This document shows, in pieces, positions 25,719-33,137 of a DNA stretch of 57,767 nt. A program made the position numbers and the translations under genes. Origin of the DNA: DASYUM01 sp036001225 (lineage in GTDB: Bacteria; Methylomirabilota; Methylomirabilia; Rokubacteriales; DASRDR01); assembly GCA_036001225.1 (NCBI GenBank), contig DASYUM010000147.1, forward strand, positions 1 through 57,767, in the 5' to 3' direction. A model generated the notes under the pieces. It saw only the letters and a program-made list of their open reading frames with translations. It did no database searches and was not told where the DNA came from. Within the stretch, counting starts at the first letter, position 1; each line of letters opens with the position of its first letter.

Positions 25719-26407
25719 CGCGCGGGACTCTCCGCACCGGTCGCGACGAGTTGCTTGGCCTTGACCACGGCGAGAGTCGAGTCCCTGGCGTAACCGTCGG
25801 CGCCGATCTCGTCGGCGAACGCCTGGCTGACCGGGGCGCCCCCGACCATGACCCGGACCCGCTCGCGGAGGCCGGCCTTGAGGAGGGCGTCGATCGTCCG
25901 CTTCATCGCCGGCATCGTGGTCGTCATGAGGGCCGAGATGCCGACGATGTTGGCGCCGTGCTCCTCAACCGCCTTGCAGAACGCCTCCGGCGCCACGTCG
26001 CGGCCGAGGTTGACCACTTTGAAGCCGGCGCCCTCGAGCATCATCGCGACCAGGTTCTTCCCGATGTCGTGGAGGTCGCCCTGGGCGGTCCCGATCACCA
26101 CGGTGCCGACGTATTGGCTGATGCTGGCGGCGGTGATCAGCGGCTTGAGGAGGTCGAGGCCGGCGTACATCGCCCGGGCCGAGAGGAGCACCTGGGGAAC
26201 GTAGTACTCGTTGCGGCGGAACTTTTCCCCGACCACGTCCATGCCGGGGATCAGACCCTTGAAGATGATCTCCTTGGGGTCGAGGCCGAGGTCGAGTCCC
26301 TCCTGGGTCATCCGACCGACCGTGTCCCGGTCGCCCAGGATGAGCGCGCGCGCGATGCGCGGGTAGTCGTAGCTGCCGTCCTTGCCGCTAGGCACCGGCC
26401 GTCCCAC
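25715..26407 (-). CDS. Corrinoid (B12-binding) protein, MtbC/MetH-module type, 230 aa
   Basis: The N-terminal helical cap (LILGDRDTVGRMTQEGLDLGLDPKEIIFKGLIPGMDVVGEKFRRNEYYVPQVLLSARAM) and the B12 domain with GDLHDIGKNLV (the lower-ligand His in D-x-H-x2-G) and ISALMTTTMPAM are diagnostic. It carries the methyl group on cobalamin between a donor enzyme and the next-encoded methyltransferase. The GTG at 26407 is the first start; a second GTG four codons later is possible. No dedicated methyltetrahydrofolate-binding partner is in the window. Confidence 0.92.
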   Translation of the reverse strand: MGRPVPSGKDGSYDYPRIARALILGDRDTVGRMTQEGLDLGLDPKEIIFKGLIPGMDVVGEKFRRNEYYVPQVLLSARAMYAGLDLLKPLITAASISQYVGTVVIGTAQGDLHDIGKNLVAMMLEGAGFKVVNLGRDVAPEAFCKAVEEHGANIVGISALMTTTMPAMKRTIDALLKAGLRERVRVMVGGAPVSQAFADEIGADGYARDSTLAVVKAKQLVATGAESPAR

Positions 26408-26416
26408 TCGGTTGTA

Positions 26417-27385
26417 TCACGGCGCCCCCGGCGACGCCACCCGCGCCTCCCCCGGCGGATGATGGGCGAGGAGGTCCTCCTGGCGGCCCCACAGCACACA
26501 GCGGTCGGTCAGCTTGCACTCGGGCAGGCACGGCTCGGCGTGGACGACGACGTGCGAGCCGGGGATCGTCCGCTCGATCTCCTTCTCGATGTGGTCCACC
26601 AGGTCGTGAGCCTCGCCGAGGGGCAGATGCCGGCAGAGCCCGACCGAGAAGTCGATCTGCCGCTGCGACCCCGAGCGACGCGTCCGGAGGTCGTGGGACG
26701 AGACGACGAACTTGTGACGATGGATCACCTGCTCGATCTCGCGCTGCTCGGCCGCCGGGATGGCGGCATCCATCAGGTCGGCGACCGAGCGGGCGACGAG
26801 CTGGTAGGCCGAGCGCAGGATGACCACGCCGACCAGGATCGCGATGAGCGGATCGAAGATGCCGACGCCGGTCAGCCACAGGAGTCCCAGGCTCGCCAGC
26901 ACGCCAGCGTTGGTCCAGACGTCGGTCGCGTAGTGGAGGGAGTCGGCGAGGAGCACGACCGAATCGGTGCGAGCCGCCACCTGGCGGAGGTGGCGGGTGA
27001 TGAGCCAGCTCACGACCAGGGAGACGGCCATGGCCGCCACGCCCCACTCGCTGTGCTCGGGCTGGATGCCCCGCAGCAGTCGCCGGACCGCCTCGAAGAT
27101 GACCCAGCCGCCCAGCGCCGCGATGACCGCGGCCTGGAGGAGCCCGGCCAGGTTCTCGACCTTTCCGTGGCCATAGGGATGCCCCTCGTCGGCGGGGGAC
27201 TCGGCGATGCGGATGGAGAAGAGATTGAAGCTGGAGACCAGGACGTCGATCAGCGAGTCAGCGGCCGAGGACATGAGGCCGATCGAGTTGGTGGCCAGAC
27301 CGGTGCCGAGCTTGACCACCGCGAGGGCGCCGGCGCCTAGGATCGCCACCTTCTCGGCCCGCGCCTTCGCGGCGGCTCTCATCAT
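26417..27385 (-). CDS. Cation diffusion facilitator family metal exporter, 322 aa
   Basis: The CDF fold shows LGTGLATNSIGLMSSAADSLIDVLVS in helix 2, DEGHPYGHGKVENLAGL, and LADSLHYATDVWTN (metal-site H-x3-D) in helix 5. A cytoplasmic C-terminal ferredoxin-like domain (SSHDLRTRRSGSQRQIDFSV) follows, with a late Cys/His set (HAEPCLPECKLTDRC) that may bind Zn. Members export Zn, Fe, Mn or Co in exchange for protons. ATG at 27385 is preferred; it lies a few bases after the HAD gene stop. Metal specificity is not clear. Confidence 0.9.
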   Translation of the reverse strand: MMRAAAKARAEKVAILGAGALAVVKLGTGLATNSIGLMSSAADSLIDVLVSSFNLFSIRIAESPADEGHPYGHGKVENLAGLLQAAVIAALGGWVIFEAVRRLLRGIQPEHSEWGVAAMAVSLVVSWLITRHLRQVAARTDSVVLLADSLHYATDVWTNAGVLASLGLLWLTGVGIFDPLIAILVGVVILRSAYQLVARSVADLMDAAIPAAEQREIEQVIHRHKFVVSSHDLRTRRSGSQRQIDFSVGLCRHLPLGEAHDLVDHIEKEIERTIPGSHVVVHAEPCLPECKLTDRCVLWGRQEDLLAHHPPGEARVASPGAP

Positions 27386-27389
27386 GGCT

Positions 27390-28229
27390 TCATGATACCA
27401 GTCCGCCTCCCGGCCGCCGCGCCGCGACCCACAGATCACGCAGCTCGTCGAGCGAGCGCACCGTGAGATGGGCCCGGCCCTCGCCGTCCTCGTCGCCGGC
27501 CGCGTCGAGCCACACCGTGAACATCCCGGCCGCGCGGCCGCCGGCGACGTCGGTGACCAGGCTGTCGCCGACCATCGCGGCCTCGGCGGGCCGGCAGCCG
27601 AGCCGCTCGAGGGCCATCTCGAAGATCGGCCGGTGGGGCTTGCCCACCACGATCGGCCGGGCGCCGCCCGCGACCGCGATGGCCTCGGCCAGCGCGCCGC
27701 AGCCCGGGTCGAACTCGCCGGGAGCCACCGGCAGGCGGGGGTCGAGGTTCACGGTGAAGAAGGCGGCGCCGCCCGCGATCGCGCGGGACGCGGCCCGGAG
27801 CCGGCCGAAGTCGAAGGCGGGATCGTTTCCGACCGCGACGGCCTGGGCCCGGCCCCACGCGTCGAACCCGACGATCGCGTGGCCCGCCGTCTCGAGGACC
27901 GCGTGGAGGTCCGGGGTCCCGAGGGCCAGCACCGGCACGCTTCCGATCCGGCGGCGGATCGTCTCGCCCAGCAGCTCGAGGGCGGGGAGCACCTCGGCGG
28001 CCGGGGTCGGGATGCCGAGCCGCGTGAGGCGCTCGCTCAGGGCCGGCGACAGCTCGCGCGAGCTGTTGGTCACGAACACGACGCGCCGGCCGCCGTCCCG
28101 GAGCGCCCGCACCAGCTCGGCGGCACCCGGGAGCAGCGTCGGGCCGGCCCAGATGCAGCCGTCGAGGTCGAAGGCGAATCCCCGGAGGGCGGCCAGCGTG
28201 GCGGCGGCGGCGTTCACGTCGGCCATCAT
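27390..28229 (-). CDS. HAD-superfamily phosphatase, NagD/class IIA type, 279 aa
   Basis: The four HAD motifs are present: FAFDLDGCIW (nucleophile Asp), VFVTNSSRE, VGKPHRPIF (Lys) and MVGDSLVTDVAGG. A C2-type cap lies between motifs 2 and 3 (about residues 80-180). Relatives hydrolyse small phosphorylated sugars, nucleotides or p-nitrophenyl phosphate. Tandem ATGs mark the start. It precedes the CDF exporter gene by five bases on the same strand; the two functions have no known link. Divergent from the molybdoenzyme gene. Confidence 0.88.
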   Translation of the reverse strand: MMADVNAAAATLAALRGFAFDLDGCIWAGPTLLPGAAELVRALRDGGRRVVFVTNSSRELSPALSERLTRLGIPTPAAEVLPALELLGETIRRRIGSVPVLALGTPDLHAVLETAGHAIVGFDAWGRAQAVAVGNDPAFDFGRLRAASRAIAGGAAFFTVNLDPRLPVAPGEFDPGCGALAEAIAVAGGARPIVVGKPHRPIFEMALERLGCRPAEAAMVGDSLVTDVAGGRAAGMFTVWLDAAGDEDGEGRAHLTVRSLDELRDLWVAARRPGGGLVS

Positions 28230-28263
28230 ACCCCGGGCGGACCGGCGCCGAGCCCGGCCGCGC

Positions 28264-28269
28264 TATAAT
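28264..28269 (+). promoter_or_regulatory. Perfect -10 box for the molybdoenzyme gene
   Basis: TATAAT stands out in very GC-rich DNA 58 bases before the GTG start. No recognisable -35 accompanies it, suggesting an activator-dependent promoter. Confidence 0.55.
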
Positions 28270-28326
28270 GGCGACGCGCACGTCGGCGCCTCGTCTCCTG
28301 AGATCCCGCACAGGGGAGGATCACCC

Positions 28327-29490
28327 GTGGCCCACCGCGACCCGACCCCTCCGTCCGAGCTTCTCTCGCGCCGCGCGTTCATGATCCACCTCGGCGCGAC
28401 GGCCGCCATTCTCGGCAGCAGCGCCCCGCTATTGGCCCAGCCCGCGACGCCGCCGATCCCCGGCAAGGAGCGCCTCATCGTCCGGAGTCCGCGGCCGATC
28501 AACCTGGAGGCTCCGCTCCGGGAGCTCACGACCGACGTCACGCCCTACGAGCTCTTCTTCGTCCGCAACAACTACGATGGCCCCGAGATCGACCCCGGGC
28601 AGTACACCCTGCGGGTGGACGGCGAGGTGGACAATCCGCTGACGCTGCGGTTGGACGACCTGCGCCGGATGGACCAGGTCACCGAGACGATCACGCTCGA
28701 GTGCGCGGGAAATGGACGGAGCTTCCACACCCCGAAGGCGGCGGGCATCCAGTGGGAGCACGGGGCGGTCGGCACCGCGACGTGGAAGGGCGTCCGGCTC
28801 GCCGACGTGCTGCGGCTCGCCCGGCCGCGGCCGACCGCCCGCCACGTCGTCCCCGACGGCAACGACGCGCCGCCCACGCCCCAGGCGCCCGACTTCATCC
28901 GGAGCCATCCGCTCTGGAAGGCCCGGGATGCCCACACCCTGCTCGCGCTCGAGATGAACGGCCGGCCGGTGCCTCACCTGCACGGGGGCCCCGTCCGACT
29001 GCTCGTCCCCGGCTGGATCGGCTCGGCGTCGCTCAAGTGGCTGACCCGGCTCACGCTGGCCGAGACCGAGTGGAACGGGCCCTTCATGCAGCGCAGCTAC
29101 CGCTCCCCCCGCGTCGACGACCCGAAGCAGACGTACTCGCTCCAGTCCCTCGAATGCAAGTCGGTCATCGTCACTCCCGGCGACCGCGCTCAGCTCGCCG
29201 CCGGCACCCACCCGCTCGCGGGCTACGCCTGGGCCGGGGAGGGAACGGTGATCGCGGTAGACGTCTCGATCGACGGCGGACAATCCTGGACCCCGGCGGC
29301 CCTCAAGGGGGAAGAGCACCGGTATGCGTGGCGGCGCTGGGAGTACAGCTGGGACGCCGCGCCGGGGCAGTACACGATCATGGCCCGGGCCAGCGACTCG
29401 CTCGGGCGGTATCAGCCGGCCAGCCGGCCGCCCGACCCTCAAGGCTATCGCTGGAACGTCATCCATGCCGTCCGGGTCGTCGTGGCCTAG
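28327..29490 (+). CDS. Sulfite-oxidase-type molybdopterin oxidoreductase (SorA-like), 387 aa
   Basis: A Tat leader (LSRRAFMIHLGATAAILGSSAPLLA) precedes the molybdopterin domain: FFVRNNYDGPEIDPGQY, ITLECAGNGRSF (Mo-ligand Cys), HGGPVRLLVPGWIG and ASLKWLTRL. The Mo-co dimerisation domain follows from about residue 285 (VIAVDVSIDGGQSWTPA). Periplasmic SorA oxidises sulfite to sulfate and passes electrons to a small cytochrome c; such a gene lies downstream after an inserted repeat. GTG at 28327 follows GGGGAGGATC. Other substrates in this fold are possible. Confidence 0.88.
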   Translation: MAHRDPTPPSELLSRRAFMIHLGATAAILGSSAPLLAQPATPPIPGKERLIVRSPRPINLEAPLRELTTDVTPYELFFVRNNYDGPEIDPGQYTLRVDGEVDNPLTLRLDDLRRMDQVTETITLECAGNGRSFHTPKAAGIQWEHGAVGTATWKGVRLADVLRLARPRPTARHVVPDGNDAPPTPQAPDFIRSHPLWKARDAHTLLALEMNGRPVPHLHGGPVRLLVPGWIGSASLKWLTRLTLAETEWNGPFMQRSYRSPRVDDPKQTYSLQSLECKSVIVTPGDRAQLAAGTHPLAGYAWAGEGTVIAVDVSIDGGQSWTPAALKGEEHRYAWRRWEYSWDAAPGQYTIMARASDSLGRYQPASRPPDPQGYRWNVIHAVRVVVA

Positions 29491-29495
29491 TTCCT

Positions 29496-29625
29496 CCGGA
29501 GGGGGCCTCGACGGCCCCCTCCGGGACCTCCCCCAGGAAAATGGCGCCGGCAAAGCCGGCGCTCGGAGCGGAACACCGACCCGTGGCGGTTCGGCAGAGG
29601 GCCGCGCGTGGTCACCCCGTCCGGT
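29496..29625 (+). repeat. Intergenic repeat family F, copy 2
   Basis: It begins with a GC hairpin at 29496-29524 (GGAGGGGGCC ... GGCCCCCTCC) six bases past a stop codon. It continues with CCTCCCCCAGG, a second hairpin GGCGCCGGCAAAGCCGGCGC, TCGGAGCGGAACA and GTGGCGGTTCGGC. It separates the molybdoenzyme gene from its cytochrome gene. The first hairpin could terminate or attenuate transcription. Confidence 0.8.
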
Positions 29626-29647
29626 TCGGGGATGGCGCGGGGGCGGG

Positions 29648-29935
29648 ATGGCCGGCCTCGGGGCCGGCCTGGTCGCCGCATTCGGCGCCGGGCTCCTGGC
29701 CGGCGCCGCCGGCGGCGTGGCCGCCCAGGCCAACCCCCTGCCCCCCGGCCAGCACATGGAGCTGGTGCTGGGAAGCTGCATTATGTGCCACGCGCCGGAG
29801 ATCCTGGCCCAGCAACGCCTCGACCGCGCGACGTGGGAAGCGATCGTGGACCGGATGATCTCCTATGGCGCGCCGATTACCCGGGACACGAAGCCGCTCA
29901 TCATGGAGTACCTGGTCACCTACCTCGGCCGCTGA
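29648..29935 (+). CDS. Small exported c-type cytochrome (SorB-like), 95 aa
   Basis: A signal peptide (GAGLVAAFGAGLLAGAAGGVAAQA) is followed by one haem site, SCIMCH, and a downstream Met in RMISYGAP that could be the sixth ligand. The length matches the small cytochrome subunits of SorAB sulfite dehydrogenase and related enzymes. ATG at 29648 gives the leader a normal length; the open frame upstream lies in repeat DNA. Electrons from the molybdoenzyme encoded upstream would pass through this protein to the respiratory chain. The 157-bp gap between the two genes is filled by repeat family F. Confidence 0.8.
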   Translation: MAGLGAGLVAAFGAGLLAGAAGGVAAQANPLPPGQHMELVLGSCIMCHAPEILAQQRLDRATWEAIVDRMISYGAPITRDTKPLIMEYLVTYLGR

Positions 29936-29987
29936 GCCTCGGCGCAGAGCCTCGGCGCGGGGTGTGACCGGGAGGCCGGCCCCAGCG

Positions 29988-29993
29988 TATACT
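29988..29993 (+). promoter_or_regulatory. -10 box for the plus-strand fluoride operon
   Basis: TATACT lies 20 bases before the riboswitch aptamer, placing transcription start near 30000-30003. The -35 is weak (TGTGAC, 19 bases upstream). Confidence 0.55.
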
Positions 29994-30012
29994 GTTAAAA
30001 GACGATCGACGT

Positions 30013-30067
30013 GGGCGATGGAGTTCGCCCTCTAACCGCTGCCCACCGGCAGCTGATGACTCCTACT
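30013..30067 (+). ncRNA. Fluoride riboswitch aptamer (crcB motif), copy 1
   Basis: The sequence follows the fluoride aptamer consensus: GGGCG-ATGGAGTT-CGCCC (first stem and loop), CTAACC, a second stem GCTGCC/GGCAGC, then CTGATGACTCCTACTG. The loop bases GGAGT pair with ACTCC near the end to make the pseudoknot that encloses the fluoride and its Mg ions. The invariant GATG and the CTGATG...CCTACTG elements match known aptamers. Fluoride binding keeps ACTCC in the pseudoknot and out of the terminator, so the operon should be switched on by fluoride. Confidence 0.95.
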
Positions 30068-30097
30068 GGGACATTCCCGGTGGGAGTTTTCGTTTTT
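30059..30097 (+). terminator. Riboswitch expression-platform terminator
   Basis: ACTCCTACTGGGA pairs with TCCCGGTGGGAGT (with G-U pairs) and is followed by TTTCGTTTTT. Its 5' arm is the pseudoknot strand of the aptamer, so aptamer and terminator exclude each other. Confidence 0.93.
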
Positions 30098-30120
30098 CCG
30101 GGCCTCGAGGAGGTGGAGAC

Positions 30121-30321
30121 ATGGCCGATCAGGAGCGGAAGACCAAGCGCCCGGCCGATCCGGCCCAGCAGGAGGAGGTGGCGGGCGCCAATCCGAAGGT
30201 CGCCGAGAAGGGCGCGCAGATCAAGAAGAGCCTCGACGAGGTCCTCGACGACATCGACGACGTCCTCGAGGAGAACGCCGAGGAGTTCGTCAAGAGCTAC
30301 GTGCAACGCGGCGGTGAGTAG
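30121..30321 (+). CDS. pup: Pup, prokaryotic ubiquitin-like protein, 66 aa
   Basis: The C-terminal half (LDDIDDVLEENAEEFVKSYV then QRGGE) matches the core of actinobacterial Pup (LDEIDDVLEENAEDFVRAYV, QKGGQ) almost residue for residue. The N-terminal half is charged and disordered, also as in Pup. The chain ends in Gly-Gly-Glu, so it would be ready for ligation by PafA without Dop deamidation. In known systems Pup is linked to lysines and leads proteins to the proteasome via Mpa/ARC. No ligase or proteasome gene is in this window. GGAGGTGGAGAC precedes the ATG; the fluoride riboswitch ends 24 bases upstream. It is thus the first gene of a fluoride operon. Confidence 0.93.
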   Translation: MADQERKTKRPADPAQQEEVAGANPKVAEKGAQIKKSLDEVLDDIDDVLEENAEEFVKSYVQRGGE

Positions 30322-30327
30322 CGGCGC

Positions 30328-31464
30328 GTGAATCTCGATCGATTACTGGGCGGCCCAGGCTGGCGCCGCCAGCTGCGGACCACCAAGTTCATCGCCTACT
30401 TCCACTTGGTGGAGGCGTGCGGGAAGCCCGGGTGTCCCGTGTGCCGCTGCCTCCGGGAGTCTACCTTCCGGTCCCTGGACGCGCTGCTCTACGAGCAGGT
30501 GACCGACCCGGCGACGCGCGGGGTCCTGGACCAGTCGTGGGGCTTCTGCGCCTGGCACGCTGGGATGTCCAAGGAGGTCCAGAACGCCGGCCTCGGCATT
30601 GCGATCATCTACCAGGATCTCCTCGGCCAGGTGCGCGAGCGTCTGACCGCCAGCCGTCGGGAGCTTGCCGGATCCCCCGTTGTCAGAGGATGGCGGCGGC
30701 TCTTCCGGCGCCACGAGCCCGTGGCGCTGGTGCGGGCGCGAGCGATTCGGAAGCGCTGCCCACTCTGCCACCTCGTGGGGAGCGCGGAAGTCAGCTATCT
30801 CCACACCCTTCTCGAATACGGCGAGGACCCCGAGTTCGACCGGGCCTATGGGCGCTCGGCCGGGCTCTGCCTGCCACATCTCATCCTGGCCCTCGCGAGC
30901 CACCCTGGCCACCGCGGGGTAGCTCCACTCCTCGTGCGGACGGTGGGCAAGCTGGACCAACTCGCCAAGGAGCTCCGCGGCTTCATCGACAAGCACGACT
31001 ACCGGAAGCACGCCCCCTTCTCCGACGAAGAGGCTGCCTCCTGGACCGACGCCCTCGGGTTCCTCGTCGGTGACCCGGGACTTTTCGGAAACGAGATCCT
31101 GCGGTCTGGCCGGCCGCTTGGGAGCGCGCCCGCCCTGCCTTCCCGGCCCGAGGAGAAACCGACCGAGCTACCTTCCGGTCCACTGGAGGAGCGGTTTCAG
31201 GCTCTCGCCTTCGAGAAGGAGCGGTTCGAGCAACGGCTCCGGGAGCTCATGAAGCAGCTCGGCGACGAGTCCAGCCGGGCAGCCGCGCTCCATTACCGGC
31301 TGTGGGTCACCACCGAGGATCGGAAAGTCCTCGAGATGAACCTGGCCGGGGAGCAGGCGGCGTCGCGGACGTGGGAAACAGTCGTCCAGGATCTGCGCGC
31401 CGAGATTGCGGAGCTCAAGCGGCGGCTGGCCAAGTACGAGCCGCCGCCCGAGCACGCCGCTTGA
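30328..31464 (+). CDS. Protein with two CPxC/CxxH modules and C-terminal coiled coil (DUF6062-like), 378 aa
   Basis: Second gene of the fluoride operon, six bases after pup. Two modules have the pattern C-P-x-C, 33-34 residues, C-x-x-H: C36/C39 with C74/H77 (GCPVC, GFCAWH) and C144/C147 with C181/H184 (RCPLC, GLCLPH). Each would make a four-ligand metal site, probably zinc. FIDKHDYRKHAPFSDEE follows at 219-235, then a Pro-rich linker and a long coiled coil (about 285-370). I believe it belongs to the uncharacterised DUF6062 group, but the function is unknown. The same module occurs four times in the product of the opposite fluoride operon (36254-37684). GTG start at 30328. Confidence 0.8.
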   Translation: MNLDRLLGGPGWRRQLRTTKFIAYFHLVEACGKPGCPVCRCLRESTFRSLDALLYEQVTDPATRGVLDQSWGFCAWHAGMSKEVQNAGLGIAIIYQDLLGQVRERLTASRRELAGSPVVRGWRRLFRRHEPVALVRARAIRKRCPLCHLVGSAEVSYLHTLLEYGEDPEFDRAYGRSAGLCLPHLILALASHPGHRGVAPLLVRTVGKLDQLAKELRGFIDKHDYRKHAPFSDEEAASWTDALGFLVGDPGLFGNEILRSGRPLGSAPALPSRPEEKPTELPSGPLEERFQALAFEKERFEQRLRELMKQLGDESSRAAALHYRLWVTTEDRKVLEMNLAGEQAASRTWETVVQDLRAEIAELKRRLAKYEPPPEHAA

Positions 31465-31530
31465 CCGCCCGGCCCCGATTCCAAGGTGATATCCCGCGGC
31501 GCCCTTCCACGCCCGATGACGGAGGTGTGA

Positions 31531-32712
31531 GTGGAGAACGCCTACATCGCCATGGCCGCCGGCATCCTCATCCTGCTCGCCAGCATGGCCTCGGTGGAAA
31601 TGGGGCTGTCGGTGGCGCTGATCGAGATCGCGCTCGGGGTGGTGGCGGGCAACGTCCTGGGGCTCCACACGACGCCGTGGCTCGACTTCCTCGCCAGCTT
31701 CGCCGGCATCGTCCTCACCTTCCTCGCGGGCGCCGAGGTGGACGTGACCCTCATGCGGGAGAAGCTGAAGGAGAGCCTGCTGATCGGCGGCATTTCGTTC
31801 GTGGCGCCCTTCTTCGGGGCGTGGCTGTTCTGCCAGTACGTCCTCGGCTGGCCGGTCCCGGCGTCCCAGCTCACCGGGGTGGCGCTCTCGACCACATCGC
31901 TCGCCGTCGTCTACGCGGTCCTGGTCGAGACCGGCCTCACGGCCCATCCGACCGGGAAGCTCATCATGGCGGCCACCTTCGTGACCGACTTCGGCACCGC
32001 CGCCGCGTTGAGCCTGCTCTTCATCCGGCCGACCTGGTGGCTCCTGGCCTTCGTCGCCGTTTCGGCTGCCATCATCGTCATCATGCCGCCTCTGCACCGG
32101 TGGTTCTTCACCCGCTACGGCCAGCGCGTCATCGAGCCCGAGATCAAGGGAGCCTTCGCCGCTCTTCTCGTCCTCATGTTCTTCGCCGAGCTGGCCCAGA
32201 GCCACGCCGTCCTCCCCGCCTTCATCCTCGGCCTGACGGTCTCGCATGTCTTCGAGCAGCATCGGGAAACCCAGCGCCGCTTCCGGGTGGTCGCCTTCGC
32301 CTTCCTCACCCCGTTCTTCTTTCTCAAGGGCGGCATGAACGTGTCGCTCCGCCTCGTGTGGGCGAACTTGGGACTCCTGGCCATGCTTTTCGCGGCCAAG
32401 CAGGTGACGAAGCTCGTCGGCGTCTACCCGCCGTCCATCCGGTACCTGTCGCCGCGTGACGCGATGTTCACGACCCTGCTCATGAGCACGGGGCTGACCT
32501 TCGGGACGATCTCTTCGCTGTACGGGCTGCGGGCGGGCATCTTCGATCAGGCCCAGTTTTCGGTGATCGTGACGGTCGTGGTTCTGAGTGCCATCGTGCC
32601 GACGTTCATCGCCCAGCGGTGGTTCTCGCCCCGCGAGCCGGAGCGGACGGCCGCCGCCCGGCGGCGGTCGGTGCTGGTCGTGGACTCCCCCGAAGCCGGG
32701 GACGGGGGTTGA
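31531..32712 (+). CDS. CPA-type cation/proton antiporter of the fluoride operon, 393 aa
   Basis: A membrane protein with about 12 segments of the Na/H-exchanger fold. It has FAGIVLTFLAGAEVDV in helix 3-4, LTGVALSTTSLAVVYAVL and the conserved acidic site ATFVTDFGTA (Thr-Asp in place of Asp-Asp), then FFFLKGGMNVS. The family exchanges Na or K for protons; fluoride riboswitches elsewhere often control antiporters, which fits a role in coping with fluoride or the proton load from HF. The C-terminal tail is short and lacks the NAD-binding domain of Kef proteins. GTG start with GGAGGTGTGA upstream. Confidence 0.87.
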   Translation: MENAYIAMAAGILILLASMASVEMGLSVALIEIALGVVAGNVLGLHTTPWLDFLASFAGIVLTFLAGAEVDVTLMREKLKESLLIGGISFVAPFFGAWLFCQYVLGWPVPASQLTGVALSTTSLAVVYAVLVETGLTAHPTGKLIMAATFVTDFGTAAALSLLFIRPTWWLLAFVAVSAAIIVIMPPLHRWFFTRYGQRVIEPEIKGAFAALLVLMFFAELAQSHAVLPAFILGLTVSHVFEQHRETQRRFRVVAFAFLTPFFFLKGGMNVSLRLVWANLGLLAMLFAAKQVTKLVGVYPPSIRYLSPRDAMFTTLLMSTGLTFGTISSLYGLRAGIFDQAQFSVIVTVVVLSAIVPTFIAQRWFSPREPERTAAARRRSVLVVDSPEAGDGG

Positions 32713-32714
32713 GC

Positions 32715-33137
32715 ATGTTCGGCAAGATCCTGGTCGCCTTCGATGGATCGGAGGGGTCGCGCCGAGCGCTGCAGGCCGGAATCGAGCTGAGCAAGCGTTT
32801 CGGGTCCGACCTCTACACCATCTCGGTCATGGAGCACCTGCCCCACTACGCCGCCACGGTGGGCGAGGTGAAGGAGGCCCAGGCCGGGTTCGAGGCCTTC
32901 TTCCGGGACCTGACGAAGAGGGCGCGCGATCAGGCCGCCTTGCAAGGCGTGACGCTGGAGACGGTCGTGAAGCCCGGCCACGAGGTCGAGACGATCGTGA
33001 CGTACGCCAGGGAGGGCGGCTTCGACCTCATGGTGATCGGTTTCGTCGGGCACTCGAACATCTGGGGCCGGATCATGGGCAGCACGACCCAGAACCTGAG
33101 CCGGCTCGCGCCGTGCAACGTGCTCATCGTGAAGTGA
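32715..33137 (+). CDS. Universal stress protein (UspA family), 140 aa
   Basis: Single UspA domain with MFGKILVAFDGSEGSRRAL at the start and the ATP-binding motif G-x2-G-x9-G-S/T in VIGFVGHSNIWGRIMGSTTQ, ending SRLAPCNVLIVK. Such proteins bind ATP and modulate stress survival. It starts two bases after the antiporter stop and its TGA overlaps the next GTG, so it is firmly within the fluoride operon. UspA proteins often regulate the transporter encoded beside them. Confidence 0.92.
   Translation: MFGKILVAFDGSEGSRRALQAGIELSKRFGSDLYTISVMEHLPHYAATVGEVKEAQAGFEAFFRDLTKRARDQAALQGVTLETVVKPGHEVETIVTYAREGGFDLMVIGFVGHSNIWGRIMGSTTQNLSRLAPCNVLIVK

Noticed and set aside
22893..25793. Open frame of 966 codons on the plus strand
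   Set aside because: Antisense to the cyclase, activation protein and methyltransferase genes, which have clear motifs. The composition is that of a shadow frame.
29324..29647. Long N-terminus for the small cytochrome
   Set aside because: The stretch overlaps the molybdoenzyme gene and repeat family F. A normal signal peptide begins at 29648.
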